From: Fulvivirga aurantia
GTDB lineage: Bacteria; Bacteroidota; Bacteroidia; Cytophagales; Cyclobacteriaceae
Assembly (NCBI RefSeq): GCF_009711475.1
Contig: NZ_SMMD01000738.1
Span: 1 to 6,910 of the forward strand
DNA: 6,910 nucleotides
Direction: 5' to 3'
Each line of letters opens with the position of its first letter. Positions within the stretch are counted from its first letter, which is position 1. Shown in pieces: positions 6,896 to 6,910 of the stretch. Below the pieces are notes generated by a model. The model had not been told where the DNA came from, made no database searches, and was given only the letters and a program-made list of their open reading frames with translations. A program made the translations under genes and the position numbers.

Positions 6896-6910
6896 TTAAT
6901 ATTTACCCCA
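6896..6910 (-). CDS. trpB: Possible 3' end of trpB (last four codons and stop)
   Basis: On the minus strand the last bases of the window can be read as W-G-K-Y-stop, with TAA at 6898-6896. The gene for the beta chain normally lies immediately before trpA in Bacteroidota trp operons, and this stop would sit four bases before the ATG at 6891 or 37 bases before the ATG at 6858. Four codons cannot identify a gene, so this call rests almost entirely on context. Confidence 0.25.
   Translation of the reverse strand, partial: WGKY

Overview
The window looks like chromosomal DNA from a Bacteroidota bacterium, probably Cytophagales-like or flavobacteria-like. The evidence is a moderately AT-rich composition, a large sensor kinase with ligand-binding (Reg_prop) propellers and a Y_Y_Y domain, His-Asp type H-boxes (HDLRSP, HDVRGP), absence of clear Shine-Dalgarno sequences before the starts, and a DAHP synthase fused in expression to trpA. 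The genus cannot be fixed from the sequence alone.

Layout. Positions 1-1747 (+) hold a histidine kinase with a periplasmic solute-binding-type sensor domain, one membrane segment and a HisKA/HATPase_c core. Its reading frame is open to the left edge, so the true start lies outside the window. Positions 1681-4989 (-) hold a second, very large membrane histidine kinase: signal peptide, 14 propeller blades (two likely seven-bladed propellers), Y_Y_Y domain, one membrane segment, a long coiled coil, then DHp and ATPase domains. The two kinases converge and their coding ends overlap by 67 bases. Positions 4990-5077 are a short intergenic gap containing most of a 50-base inverted-repeat hairpin that also covers the start codon of the large kinase. 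Positions 5078-6088 (-) encode a type I-beta DAHP synthase, and 6085-6858 or 6891 (-) encode tryptophan synthase alpha. These two overlap as ATGA and form the end of a trp operon that enters from the right edge; the last few bases may be the tail of trpB.

How the parts relate. TrpA makes indole for the last step of tryptophan synthesis, and the DAHP synthase opens the shikimate pathway that supplies chorismate, so the operon couples entry and exit of the pathway. The large kinase follows on the same strand after 88 bases with no convincing terminator, so it could receive some read-through, but nothing shows that it senses aromatic metabolism. Neither kinase has a receiver domain or a response-regulator gene within the window. 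I see no mobile element, CRISPR array, tRNA or rRNA. The region is mostly ordinary core metabolism plus two orphan-looking sensors; the most unusual sequence structure is the start-codon hairpin at 4981-5030.
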